Part shown: one piece after another, positions 49,734 to 57,894 of the stretch | How positions within the stretch are numbered: position 1 is the stretch's first letter | Layout: the number at the start of each line of letters is the position of its first letter | NCBI RefSeq assembly: GCF_046292685.1 | Contig: NZ_JBKBQM010000001.1 | Coordinates: 86,718 to 150,717 of the forward strand | From: Wagnerdoeblera sp046292685 | Lineage (GTDB): Bacteria > Pseudomonadota > Alphaproteobacteria > Rhodobacterales > Rhodobacteraceae | Length of the DNA: 64,000 bases | Direction: 5' to 3' | Made by a program: the position numbers and the translations under genes | The notes under the pieces: model-generated | Seen by the model: the letters and a program-made list of their open reading frames with translations, nothing else | What the model was told of the DNA's origin: nothing | Databases searched by the model: none

Positions 49734-49796
49734 AGGCTTGGCGGTGGCGCCGGGCTGGCCTAGAACGGGCGGGCTGACCATATCGGGAACCCTGCC

Positions 49797-51311
49797 ATGA
49801 CCAACCCGCTTTATGACCGCCTGTTTGCCCCGCTGGCCGACCGCGACCGGGCGCTGCTGCATCTGGCCGATGGCAGCGCGATTTCGGGCGCGGCGTTTCT
49901 GGCGATGGTGCATAGGGCGGCGCATGCGCTGGTGGCCTGCGGCATCCGGCCCGGCGACCGGGTGGCGGTGCAGGTGGCAAAAACGCCGGCGGCGCTGGCG
50001 GTTTACGGTGCCGCGGTTGCCACCGGCGCGATCTTCCTGCCGCTGAACACCGCCTATACCGCGGCCGAGGTCGAATACTTCGTCGGCAACGCGACACCCG
50101 GGGTTCTGCTGGCCGACCCCAAGGCGGCCACGGCACTGGCCCCGGTGGCCGAGCGCCACGGCGCGCGGTTGCTGACGCTGGACACACAAGGCCAGGGCAG
50201 CTTTGCCGACCTCGCCGCCGCGCAGCCCGACCATTTCGCACCGGTGGCACGCGGCGCAGAGGATCTGGCCGCGTTCCTTTACACCTCGGGCACCACGGGG
50301 CGGTCGAAGGGCGCGATGCTGACGCAGGGCAACCTTTTGTCCAATGCCGAAACGCTGGCGCAAGCCTGGCGGTTCACCGCCGCCGACGTGCAGCTGCACG
50401 CGCTGCCGATCTTTCATACGCACGGGCTGTTCGTCGGCACCAACATCGCGCTGCTGACCGGGGGCGAGATGATCTTTCTGCCCGGCTTCGATCTGGACGC
50501 GATGCTGCGCCTGATGCCGCGCGCCACGACCATGATGGGGGTGCCGACCTTTTACACCCGGCTGCTGGACGACCCGCGTTTCACCCGCGAACTCGCCGCC
50601 CACATGCGGCTGTTCATTTCCGGCTCGGCGCCACTGCTGGCCGAAACGCATGCCGCCTTCGAGGCGCGCACCGGCCACCGGATTCTGGAACGCTATGGCA
50701 TGACGGAAACCAACATGAACACCTCGAACCCTTACGAGGGCGAACGCCGGGCGGGCACCGTGGGCCCTGCCCTGCCCGGGATCGAAGTGATCGTGACCGA
50801 CCCCGCCACCGGCACCCCGCTGCCGCAAGGCGAGATCGGCATGGTCGAGGTGCGCGGCCCGAACGTGTTCAAGGGCTACTGGCAGATGCCCGAAAAGACG
50901 CGCGAGGAATTGCGCGACAACGGGTTCTTCATCACCGGCGATCTCGGGCGCTTCGACGCCGACGGCTACCTGACCATCGTCGGGCGGCAGAAAGACCTGA
51001 TCATCACCGGGGGTTACAACGTCTACCCCAAGGAGATCGAGCTGATCCTGGACGACCAGCCCGGCGTGCTGGAATCGGCGGTGGTCGGCGTGCCGCACCC
51101 GGACTTCGGCGAGGCGGTGCTGGCGGTGATCGTGCCGAAACCGGGCGAGGCGCCGGACCTGGCCGCGATCGGGGCGGCGCTCGCGGCGCAACTCGCGCGG
51201 TTCAAGCAGCCCAAGGCGCTGGTGCTGATGGATGCCCTGCCGCGCAACACCATGGGCAAGGTGCAAAAGAACGAACTGCGCGCCCTGCACGCCGCGCGGT
51301 TCCGCGCCTGA
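49797..51311 (+). CDS. matB: Malonyl-CoA synthetase (AMP-forming)
   Basis: A 504-residue ligase. AMP motif FLYTSGTTGRSKGAMLTQGN, the HTHGLFVG segment, and the distinctive ERYGMTETNMNTSNP with EGERRAGTVG, as in MatB enzymes that make malonyl-CoA (or methylmalonyl-CoA) from the free acid. C-terminal catalytic Lys in RNTMGKVQKNELR. No matA/C neighbours are seen. It follows the DUF475 gene by 63 bases in the same direction. Confidence 0.9.
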   Translation: MTNPLYDRLFAPLADRDRALLHLADGSAISGAAFLAMVHRAAHALVACGIRPGDRVAVQVAKTPAALAVYGAAVATGAIFLPLNTAYTAAEVEYFVGNATPGVLLADPKAATALAPVAERHGARLLTLDTQGQGSFADLAAAQPDHFAPVARGAEDLAAFLYTSGTTGRSKGAMLTQGNLLSNAETLAQAWRFTAADVQLHALPIFHTHGLFVGTNIALLTGGEMIFLPGFDLDAMLRLMPRATTMMGVPTFYTRLLDDPRFTRELAAHMRLFISGSAPLLAETHAAFEARTGHRILERYGMTETNMNTSNPYEGERRAGTVGPALPGIEVIVTDPATGTPLPQGEIGMVEVRGPNVFKGYWQMPEKTREELRDNGFFITGDLGRFDADGYLTIVGRQKDLIITGGYNVYPKEIELILDDQPGVLESAVVGVPHPDFGEAVLAVIVPKPGEAPDLAAIGAALAAQLARFKQPKALVLMDALPRNTMGKVQKNELRALHAARFRA

Positions 51312-51326
51312 AGTCCGGCGACCGGA

Positions 51327-52214
51327 TCAGGGCAGCAATCCCAGCCGCCCGGCCCGTTCCAGCAGCATTCGCACCGACGAAGGCTGCCAGCGGCTGCGCC
51401 CGCGCGGGGTGCGTTCGCGCATGGCCTCCAGCCGGTCGCAGATGGCCTGCAACGTGATCGAGGGGTCGGCCCCCTTGATCGCCGCCACCAGGGCCGGCAG
51501 GCGGTCGTCGGCCTCGACCCGGCGCGCCCGGCCCAGAACGGTTGCGGGCAGGAAGCCTTCGGACACATAGCGGTTCACGGCGCGCAGCAGCCGCGCCTGC
51601 GTCCAGGCCGGGCGACCGGCCGGCAGACCGGCGTTGACGATGCGCAACACATCTTCCCAGGCCATGTCGGGGCGCAGGCGGCGCACATGCGGCACCCAGT
51701 CTTCGGCGGTTTCGTTCAACCGCGCTACATAGCTGTCGGCCCGCGCGATGCGCACCTTGCGGATGGCCGCCGGGTCGCGCGCCCGCAAGCCCGGGTTGCC
51801 GCCGATCCGGCCTTGCGCCCGGGCCGACTTCAGCCCGGCCTGGGTGCGTTCGCGGATCAGCGCGCGTTCGAATTCGGCGGCGGCCCCCAGCACCTGCAAG
51901 GTGAACTTGCCTTGCGGGCTGGCCGTGTCGATCGGATCCTGCAAGGATCGGAAAAAGGCGCCTTTCGCCTCCAGCCGCTCGATGATTTCCAGCAGGTGCG
52001 ACAAGGACCGTGCCAGCCGGTCGATGCGCACCACCAGCAGCGTGTCGCCACGGCGGATGCGGTCCAGCACCCGCGCCAGCACCGGGCGCGCGCGATTGCC
52101 GCCCGAGGCCTGTTCCTCATGAATCTCGGCGCAACCGGCGGCGCGCAGCGCCTCGGCCTGGGGCAAGGGCGTCTGGTCCTCGGTCGAAACGCGGGCGTAA
52201 CCGATCAGCGCCAC
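51327..52214 (-). CDS. Serine recombinase with long C-terminal extension
   Basis: A 295-residue resolvase/invertase-family recombinase. Catalytic Ser10 in GYARVSTEDQ, RIDRLARSLSHL, and LGAAAEFERALIRERTQAGL (the DNA-binding linker) are conserved over residues 1-145. The following 150 residues are longer than a Hin-type HTH and resemble a divergent double helix-turn-helix (WEDVLRIVNAG; SITLQAICDRLEAM; SSVRMLLERAGRLG). No invertible flanking segment or IS ends were noticed. It may be a resident chromosomal recombinase. Converges on matB. Confidence 0.85.
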   Translation of the reverse strand: MALIGYARVSTEDQTPLPQAEALRAAGCAEIHEEQASGGNRARPVLARVLDRIRRGDTLLVVRIDRLARSLSHLLEIIERLEAKGAFFRSLQDPIDTASPQGKFTLQVLGAAAEFERALIRERTQAGLKSARAQGRIGGNPGLRARDPAAIRKVRIARADSYVARLNETAEDWVPHVRRLRPDMAWEDVLRIVNAGLPAGRPAWTQARLLRAVNRYVSEGFLPATVLGRARRVEADDRLPALVAAIKGADPSITLQAICDRLEAMRERTPRGRSRWQPSSVRMLLERAGRLGLLP

Positions 52215-52223
52215 GAGTCCGGC

Positions 52224-53222
52224 TCAGTTGATGGCGCCGGGGCCGGGCGGCGGCTCGTTTTTCGGACGTTTCGGCACCGGCCCGTCGGAAAAGCTGTTCA
52301 GAACGAAATCCGGCGCGCTCTTGTTGTGCTGCGAAGGTGCCAGACGCCCAAGCCAGATGTCGGTGGCGGTGGCGCGGTCAAAGGCCATGACCCCTTGTTC
52401 GCGCCAGGCATTGGCACCCGCCTCGCGCACCGCCACGCGGGCGGCATCGTTGTTGAACTCGGTCACATACATCGACCGCAGCATCGCAAAGGGCGCATCC
52501 GCGATGGGCGCGTCAAAGCCCACGTCCAGCGCGATGCGGTTTTCGTCGACGCCAACCATGGTGACCGTGCCAGTGCCGCCGCGGGCAAAGTGCAGCGTGA
52601 ACCGCCGCGCCGCCGGATCGAAGGCCACCTCGCGCAGGTTCACCACGGGGCGGCCGTCGAACTCCACCGGACCGACCAGAAACGAAGACCCGTAGGCCGT
52701 GTTGCGCATCGGCCGCGGCGCCAGCGGCCGGGCGCGCCAATACCCGTCCTGCGGATACAGCACCAGCACCTCCTCGGCGCCGTCGGTGCGCAGTTGCCAG
52801 ACCTGAAGCAGGTGCAACCCTTCGTGCACCTTGTCGCCGATGCGCACGGTTGCCGTGGCCGGGCGCCAGAAGGTGGAATGGCGCCAGCCCACCACCCACA
52901 TGTCGGGCTGTTCGTAAAGCGTTTCCCGCCCGGGCGGCGCGGGCGAGGCGAACACCGGATCGCCCGACATGTCGCAAGCCGTCCAGTCGGCTTCCCAGTT
53001 GTCGCGCATCCCCGGCGCCAGATACACCGGATGCGCTGCCTCGATGCGGAACGCACGGACACCGGGGTGCGAGAAGGACAGTGCCACGTTGTCCTTTTCG
53101 GCGCACAGCACGGGTTCGCTTTCGTTCACGACCTCGACCGCCAGACCGTCGAGCGACGCGGCATGGGCCGGCAGGGCCGCAAGGATGCAAAGGGCAACAA
53201 GAGCGGGACGAAGCGAAAACAT
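52224..53222 (-). CDS. Exported protein of unknown function
   Basis: A 332-residue protein with a clear signal peptide (MFSLRPALVALCILAALPAHAAS). The mature part contains short beta-like segments with several W and P residues (LHLLQVWQLRTDGAEEVLV, ADTDIWLGRL-like), one Cys pair, and a Pro-rich C-terminus ending PPPGPGAIN. I recognise no family; it is soluble periplasmic or surface-associated. It lies 9 bp upstream of the serine recombinase gene in the same direction. Confidence 0.65.
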   Translation of the reverse strand: MFSLRPALVALCILAALPAHAASLDGLAVEVVNESEPVLCAEKDNVALSFSHPGVRAFRIEAAHPVYLAPGMRDNWEADWTACDMSGDPVFASPAPPGRETLYEQPDMWVVGWRHSTFWRPATATVRIGDKVHEGLHLLQVWQLRTDGAEEVLVLYPQDGYWRARPLAPRPMRNTAYGSSFLVGPVEFDGRPVVNLREVAFDPAARRFTLHFARGGTGTVTMVGVDENRIALDVGFDAPIADAPFAMLRSMYVTEFNNDAARVAVREAGANAWREQGVMAFDRATATDIWLGRLAPSQHNKSAPDFVLNSFSDGPVPKRPKNEPPPGPGAIN

Positions 53223-53280
53223 GGGTCAACCTGTGGTTCGGGCGCGGCCGGATACTGCGCAGGCCGGCGCCCGGGCGCAA

Positions 53281-53312
53281 GGGGCACAGCAGGATGGGGG
53301 CACAGCAGGATG
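53281..53312. repeat. Tandem duplication of a 16-bp unit
   Basis: Two perfect adjacent copies of GGGGCACAGCAGGATG, located between the secreted-protein gene and the IS relic. It is a simple recent duplication with no coding content seen. Confidence 0.8.
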
Positions 53313-53395
53313 GGAATTGGCCCGACGCCGCCTGCCGTGACCCCCGATACCTCGTCCATCCGATGGCAGAGCCCGGCGCGCGGAAAGGACCGGAG

Positions 53396-53717
53396 ATGAC
53401 GCGATCGAAGCTCAGGGAAAATCGGATCATCGCGATCCTGCGAGAGGGAGGTCGGTTCCCGGCGGCTTCATGCGATCCTGCGCCGCGACGGCCATGTGAT
53501 GAGCTGCAAGCGGACCCCAAGGCACTGCCCCACGAAGGGCCCGGCGGTGCGGCGCAGGCGGGCCGCAAGCGCGCCTTGGGCACCCGCGCGCCGCCGGTCA
53601 CCGAAGCCGTGGCCAAAGCCCGCTGGTCGGCGGACGTCATGCTGGACCCGTTCGCCGACGGTTCCGGCCGCACCTTCAACGGCCGGATGCGCGTCGGGCA
53701 GTTGCGGGAATCGTTCA
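53396..53717 (+). pseudogene. Degraded IS3-family transposase
   Basis: A mosaic of IS3 transposase pieces with deletions and frameshifts. From 53396: an OrfA-like start (MTRSKLRENRIIAILREG), then in a second frame an OrfB-like stretch (LHAILRRDGHVMSCKR, KGPAVRRRR), then back to the first frame for RKRALGTRAP and RWSADVMLDPFADG, and finally TFNGRMRVGQLRESF, which resembles the FNGRLRDECLNE motif near the end of the DDE domain. The catalytic acids are missing. No terminal repeats were found. It lies ~100 bp from tRNA-Arg. Confidence 0.75.
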
Positions 53718-53814
53718 GACCGCAATCCGAAGCAATCTGTTGCATCCAGGCATCTGCTGAAACCTGGGGAAAGACCGGCACAATGCCGAAAACATGACTG
53801 ATTTCAGAGGAAGG

Positions 53815-53891
53815 TGGCGGACCCGGAGCGATTCGAACGCCCGACCCCCAGATTCGTAGTCTGGTGCTCTATCCAGCTGAGCTACGGGTCC
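53815..53891 (-). tRNA. tRNA-Arg (anticodon ACG)
   Basis: 77-nt cloverleaf on the minus strand: acceptor GGACCCG/CGGGTCC, D-arm AGCTCAGCTGG, anticodon stem CCAGA with loop CTACGAA giving ACG, T-arm with CGTTCGAATCG, encoded CCA. Confidence 0.95.
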
Positions 53892-53900
53892 GATGCCGCG

Positions 53901-53929
53901 CTTCTAGCGGCGGGTTCGGGGCAATGCAA
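53901..53929 (-). promoter_or_regulatory. Predicted promoter of tRNA-Arg
   Basis: On the minus strand: TTGCAT (53929-53924), 17-bp spacer, TAGAAG (53906-53901), so transcription would begin almost at the tRNA 5' end. Confidence 0.55.
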
Positions 53930-53954
53930 GGGCGAAAACGACGCGACGCGCGGT

Positions 53955-55376
53955 TCAACCGGCACCGGCGGCTGCCGGCAGCGTGATGAGAAATTCGGTG
54001 CCTTCCGCATCGCTGCGCCGCAGTTCCAGACGGCCGCCGTGGCCGCGCACCAGCTCGGCCGCGATGGCAAGGCCCAGTCCGGTGCCGCCTTTGCGGGCGC
54101 CACCCTGAAAGGCCGAAAACAGGTTCTCGCGCGCCTTGGGCGGCAGGCCCGGGCCGGTATCGCCGATGCGCAGCCACAGACCATCGGCATCCTCGCCGCC
54201 GCTGATCTCGATCTCGCCGTCCTTGCCGGTGGACTCGATCGCCTGGCGCGCGTTGCGGATGAGGTTCGACAGCACCCGGAAAAGCTGTTCGTGATCGGCC
54301 ATCGCGGTCAGCCCTTCGGGCAGATCGACCAGCGCGGTCACCTTGCCGCCTGCGGTCAGGCCCTCGGCCTCCAGAACCTCCTCGACCAGCGGGTGCAAGG
54401 CCAGCGGCGCCAGCCGCGGCGGGGGTTCTTCGGCCTTGCCGAAGGCCAGTGTGGTTTCGCACAGGTTGATGGCACGGCTGATCGACGCCACCAGCTTGGG
54501 TGCCGCCCGCGCGACCGCCGGGTCGGCGCTGCCTTCCATGCGGTCAGCAAAGAGTTGCGCCGAAGCCAGGATGTTGCGCAGGTCGTGGCTGATCTTGGCC
54601 ACCGCGCTGCCCAGCTGGGCGAGGCGTTCCTTCTGTCGCAAGGCGCCGGTCAGCTGGGTCTGCATGGCTTGCAGCGCCTCCTCGGCCTCGCGCAATTCGC
54701 GGATGCGGGCGGTGGGCCGGATCACGCGGCGGGCATCTTCGGGGGCGGCGGCATAGGCGGTCATGTGTTCCACCACCCGCGCGATCGGGCGCACCATCAG
54801 CTGCCGCACGGCCAGAAACAGCAGCAGCGCCGTTGCCGCCGAAATCGCCGCCGACAGCGCAAGGATGCGCAACCCGAAGTCCAGCAGTGCCGCGCGCAAC
54901 GGTGCGCTTTCGGTCGTGATCTCGATCAGCAGGCCGGCATCGTTGGTCGGCGTGCCGATGATGCGGATCACCTCGTTGCCGCTGCCCAGCATCGCGGCCA
55001 GGGCATCGCGCACCAGATCCCAGACGGTTGCCTGCCGCAGGTCGTAGGTGGCCGCCACCGGCGACGGGATCGGCGACGACAACACAAGCTGGCGCACCTC
55101 GTCGCGGCGCAGCACCACGTTGAACACTTCGGCGTTGGCCAGCAACTCGGCCTCCAGCGCCTCGTCCACCGGCGCGTCGGTGGTCAGGCGGGCCAGGGCG
55201 GCCAGCTGCGCCTTTTCCAGCCGCAGCCGCATCCAGTCTTCGCGGAACTTGGCGACGGAGGGCAGAAAGATCAGGGCCTCCGCCAGCATGACGAAAACCA
55301 CGGTCAGCGCCAGAAACCGCCCCGACAGCGTGTTCAGGATGATCCTCCGTCCCTCTGGTGCGCCCTGCCCGGCCAA
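53955..55376 (-). CDS. Membrane sensor histidine kinase
   Basis: A histidine kinase of about 460-473 residues. TM1 (LALTVVFVMLAEALIFLPSV), a ~135-residue periplasmic domain, TM2 (ILALSAAISAATALLLFLAV), HAMP (RPIARVVEHMTAYAAAPED), coiled coil, HisKA with the phosphorylatable His in AVAKISHDLRNILAS, and HATPase (NLIRNARQAIE, GDTGPGLPPKA, GGTGLGLAI). The protein probably begins near LNTLSGRFLALT, but only ATC/CTG codons (55343-55335) follow the GGACGGAGG box; I use the in-frame TTG at 55376. No response regulator is adjacent. Signal unknown. Confidence 0.85.
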   Translation of the reverse strand: MAGQGAPEGRRIILNTLSGRFLALTVVFVMLAEALIFLPSVAKFREDWMRLRLEKAQLAALARLTTDAPVDEALEAELLANAEVFNVVLRRDEVRQLVLSSPIPSPVAATYDLRQATVWDLVRDALAAMLGSGNEVIRIIGTPTNDAGLLIEITTESAPLRAALLDFGLRILALSAAISAATALLLFLAVRQLMVRPIARVVEHMTAYAAAPEDARRVIRPTARIRELREAEEALQAMQTQLTGALRQKERLAQLGSAVAKISHDLRNILASAQLFADRMEGSADPAVARAAPKLVASISRAINLCETTLAFGKAEEPPPRLAPLALHPLVEEVLEAEGLTAGGKVTALVDLPEGLTAMADHEQLFRVLSNLIRNARQAIESTGKDGEIEISGGEDADGLWLRIGDTGPGLPPKARENLFSAFQGGARKGGTGLGLAIAAELVRGHGGRLELRRSDAEGTEFLITLPAAAGAG

Positions 55377-55481
55377 AGCGCAGGAAGCGACATTTTTCGC
55401 ATTCCTATCAAACCTGCACGTGCTGCAACAGCGAAAGCGGAACCGGCAGGCGGAATCGGCGAAAAAAGGCAGGCGCTGCGG

Positions 55482-55510
55482 TTGACTTGGCGGGTTCGGG
55501 CCGGTAGGAA
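55482..55510 (+). promoter_or_regulatory. Predicted promoter of rpmH-rnpA
   Basis: TTGACT (55482-55487), 17-bp spacer, TAGGAA (55505-55510), about 70 bases upstream of rpmH and pointing away from the kinase gene. Confidence 0.6.
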
Positions 55511-55578
55511 CCGGGCCTTGAACATGGCGGCTCTCGAATCCTTTTGGGGTGCGGGCCGCAGACGAATGGAGAGCCGCG

Positions 55579-55713
55579 ATGAAACGCACCTACCAACCTT
55601 CCAAGCTGGTCCGCAAGCGGCGCCACGGCTTCCGCGCCCGCATGGCGACCAAGGGCGGCCGTCTGGTTCTGGCTGCGCGCCGTGCGCGGGGCCGCAAGAA
55701 CCTCTGCGCCTGA
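55579..55713 (+). CDS. rpmH: Ribosomal protein L34
   Basis: A 44-residue gene: MKRTYQPSKLVRKRRHGFRA at the start and RRARGRKNLCA at the end, a perfect L34 pattern. GGAGAG precedes the ATG. It leads the conserved rpmH-rnpA-yidD set; a strong hairpin separates it from rnpA. Confidence 0.97.
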   Translation: MKRTYQPSKLVRKRRHGFRARMATKGGRLVLAARRARGRKNLCA

Positions 55714-55768
55714 GCTTCGGAACAGGGTCTTCGGGCCCTTGTTCGTTCTTCGGGTTCACCGGGTCTGA

Positions 55769-55796
55769 AAGGCGCCGCCTGCGGCGCCTTTTGTCG
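55769..55796 (+). terminator. Terminator-like hairpin between rpmH and rnpA
   Basis: 11-bp stem AAAGGCGCCGC/GCGGCGCCTTT with a very short loop followed by T residues (TTTTGT). It could end most rpmH transcripts and lower rnpA expression, which fits the low demand for RnpA. Confidence 0.75.
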
Positions 55797-55815
55797 TTGC
55801 CGTGAGAAGCCTCGC

Positions 55816-56157
55816 ATGAAGGTTCTGCAGCACCGCGCCGACTATCTGCGCACCGCCCAGGGGCGGCGGCAGGGCACGGCCGGGTTTCTGGTGCAGGCCC
55901 GGCCCCGCGACGACGGGTCGGACGCGCTGCGCGTGGGCTTTACCGCCTCGAAAAAGATCGGCAACGCGGTGATGCGCAACCGCGCCAAGCGGCGGCTGCG
56001 GGCGCTGGCACGCGAAATCCTGGTGCCGGGCGGCATGGCGGGTTGGGATTACGTGCTGGTCGCGCGGCCCGACGCCACGGTTTCCCGCGGGTTCGACGAA
56101 CTGCGCGCCGATCTGCGCAGCGCCCTGGCCCGGTTGCATCAGGCCCGCCCGGCATGA
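55816..56157 (+). CDS. rnpA: Ribonuclease P protein component
   Basis: A 113-residue RnpA that helps RNase P RNA trim tRNA 5' ends. Central RNR-type motif VGFTASKKIGNAVMRNRAKR and RRLRALAREI are conserved; the C-terminus DYVLVARP completes the fold. Its stop overlaps yidD by ATGA. Confidence 0.95.
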   Translation: MKVLQHRADYLRTAQGRRQGTAGFLVQARPRDDGSDALRVGFTASKKIGNAVMRNRAKRRLRALAREILVPGGMAGWDYVLVARPDATVSRGFDELRADLRSALARLHQARPA

Positions 56158-56408
56158 GCCCGATGGCGCATCTGCTGGCCTTGCCGGTCCGGGCCTATCG
56201 CCTGCTGCTGAGCCCCTGGGTCGGCCACGGCTGCCGCTATCAGCCCACCTGTTCGGTCTATGCGCTGGAAGCGCTGGAGCGCCACGGCGCGCTGAAGGGC
56301 GGCTGGCTGGCGGCGCGGCGGCTGGCAAGCTGCCACCCCTGGGGCGGGCACGGCTACGATCCGGTGCCGGGCGCCGACCCCGAGCACGACGCCGGGCACC
56401 GGCACTGA
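56154..56408 (+). CDS. yidD: Membrane protein insertion efficiency factor YidD
   Basis: An 84-residue protein with the YidD pattern: PVRAYRLLLSPWVGHGCRYQ, PTCSVYALEALERHGALKG and the C-terminal RRLASCHPWGGHGYDPVP. It contains the conserved cysteines. It aids YidC-mediated insertion and is encoded next to rnpA as usual; yidC is not next in this window. Confidence 0.95.
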   Translation: MSPMAHLLALPVRAYRLLLSPWVGHGCRYQPTCSVYALEALERHGALKGGWLAARRLASCHPWGGHGYDPVPGADPEHDAGHRH

Positions 56409-56852
56409 CTAAAGCGGCTTCTTGAACCCGATGTGGCTGGGCCGATAGCCCTCGCGCGCGTAAAAGGCATGCGCCCGGGCACGGTCGCGGTTGGTGGTCA
56501 GCTGGATCAGGCCGCAACCCGCAGCGCGGGCGCGCGCTTCGGCATCGGCCATCAGCGCAGCACCCAGGCCTTGCCCGCGCAGGTCGGCCGCAACCCGCAC
56601 CGATTCCACCTGGGCCCGGCGCGTGGCCTGCAGCGAAAGGCCGGAAATGAAGGTCAGCTGATAGGTGGCCACCACCCGGCCCGCCAGTTCGCCGACGATC
56701 AGGTGGTTGCCCCCCTCGGCCTGCATGGCATCGAAGGCCGCGAGATAGGGGGCTGCGTCCCGGCCCTCGCGGGTGGCGCCCAGCGCATCGTCGGCCAACA
56801 GCGCCACCACCGCCGGCACATCGGCCCGCGTGGCAAGGCGCCAGACGATCAC
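56409..56852 (-). CDS. GNAT family N-acetyltransferase
   Basis: A 147-residue acetyltransferase: WRLATRADVPAVVALLADDA, the QLTFISGLSLQATRRAQVES beta strands, acetyl-CoA motif VAADLRGQGLGAALMADAEA, and AHAFYAREGYRPS. Substrate unknown. The GTG at 56852 overlaps the trpF stop by four bases, so translation is coupled to trpF. It converges on yidD. Confidence 0.88.
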   Translation of the reverse strand: MIVWRLATRADVPAVVALLADDALGATREGRDAAPYLAAFDAMQAEGGNHLIVGELAGRVVATYQLTFISGLSLQATRRAQVESVRVAADLRGQGLGAALMADAEARARAAGCGLIQLTTNRDRARAHAFYAREGYRPSHIGFKKPL

Positions 56853-57541
56853 GCCGCCACCGCAGCGCGGCAAAAGGCGTCGATCCGCGCCGGATCCTTG
56901 ACCCCCGGTGCCGACTCCACCCCGGACGAGACGTCCAGCTGCCGCGCACCCGTCAGGCGCAACGCCTCGGCCACGTTGTCGGGCGTCAGCCCACCGGCCA
57001 GCATCCAGGGGCAAGACCAACGGCGCCCGGCTATCAGACGCCAGTCGAAGGCCAGACCGTTGCCGCCGGGCAGGGCGGCGCCCTTGGGCGCCTTGGCATC
57101 GACCAGCAGCATGTCGGCCACCGCGCCGAAGTCCTCCAGCGCCGGCAGATCGGCCTCCGAACCCACGCCCACCGCCTTCATCACCGGCAAGCCGAACCGC
57201 GCCCGCACCTGCGCCACCCTATCGGGCGTTTCACGGCCGTGCAGTTGCAGGATATCGACCGGAACCTCGGCCAGAATGGCCTCCAGCAAGGCATCGTCGG
57301 CATCGACCGTCAGCGCCACCTTTGCAAGGCCGGGCGGAGCCTGCAGCGCCAGATCGCGTGCTTGCGCGATGGTCAGGTTGCGCGGCGACGGCGGAAAGAA
57401 CACGAGGCCGGCATAGGCCGCGCCGGCCGCCGCCACCGCCGCCATGTCGGCAACAGTGCGCAGCCCGCAGACCTTGACGCGCACCGGGCCGCCCGCGCCG
57501 ATGTCGCGGCCCCCGACCACCAGACGAAATGCCATCATCAA
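56849..57541 (-). CDS. trpF: Phosphoribosylanthranilate isomerase
   Basis: A 230-residue (beta/alpha)8 enzyme in tryptophan synthesis. Catalytic Cys in VKVCGLRT, GLVFFPPSPRNLT, DILQLHGRETPDRV, the catalytic Asp region LLVDAKAP, and GGLTPDNVAEAL with DVSSGVESAPGVKD. The first ~18 residues (MMMAFRLVVGGRDIGAG) precede the usual start near VRVKVCGL. Upstream lapA stop overlaps its start. trpB is not adjacent; a GNAT gene follows instead. Confidence 0.95.
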   Translation of the reverse strand: MMMAFRLVVGGRDIGAGGPVRVKVCGLRTVADMAAVAAAGAAYAGLVFFPPSPRNLTIAQARDLALQAPPGLAKVALTVDADDALLEAILAEVPVDILQLHGRETPDRVAQVRARFGLPVMKAVGVGSEADLPALEDFGAVADMLLVDAKAPKGAALPGGNGLAFDWRLIAGRRWSCPWMLAGGLTPDNVAEALRLTGARQLDVSSGVESAPGVKDPARIDAFCRAAVAA

Positions 57542-57894
57542 CCTGCCTTGCGCGGGGGTTCCAGCAAGGCCAGAACGTCATCCTTGGGCGGGGGCGGGGC
57601 GGCACGCGCCACCTCGCGCGCCAGACGCTCGGCCTCGCGGGCATGGGCGGCAGCAGCAGCGCGGTGCTTGTGTTCGCGCAGCCATTCCCAGACGAAGCCG
57701 ATCAGTAGTCCGGCGACGAGGCCGAGAAAGATGACGGCGAACAGCGGCAACTGTGCAGACCAGGAAAGGCCCGTCAGGGCTTCGAGATCCGGGGGCAGCA
57801 GCCGCACCACCACCGCATCGCGGTTGGCCAGGGCCACCACAACCAGACAGATCGCCAGCACGGCCAGCAGCAGATACCGCAGGTATTTCATCAT
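57538..57894 (-). CDS. LapA-domain (DUF1049) membrane protein
   Basis: A 118-residue protein with two membrane helices (YLLLAVLAICLVVVALANR and LPLFAVIFLGLVAGLLIGFV) and a cytosolic Ala/Arg-rich coiled coil. E. coli LapA (YciS) works with LapB to control LpxC and LPS synthesis; whether this homologue does is not shown. Located between ihfB and trpF as in other Rhodobacteraceae. Confidence 0.85.
   Translation of the reverse strand: MMKYLRYLLLAVLAICLVVVALANRDAVVVRLLPPDLEALTGLSWSAQLPLFAVIFLGLVAGLLIGFVWEWLREHKHRAAAAAHAREAERLAREVARAAPPPPKDDVLALLEPPRKAG

Noticed and set aside
51327..53740. A complete genomic island or prophage around the serine recombinase
   Set aside because: No attachment repeats, no phage or plasmid genes, and base composition looks like the neighbours.
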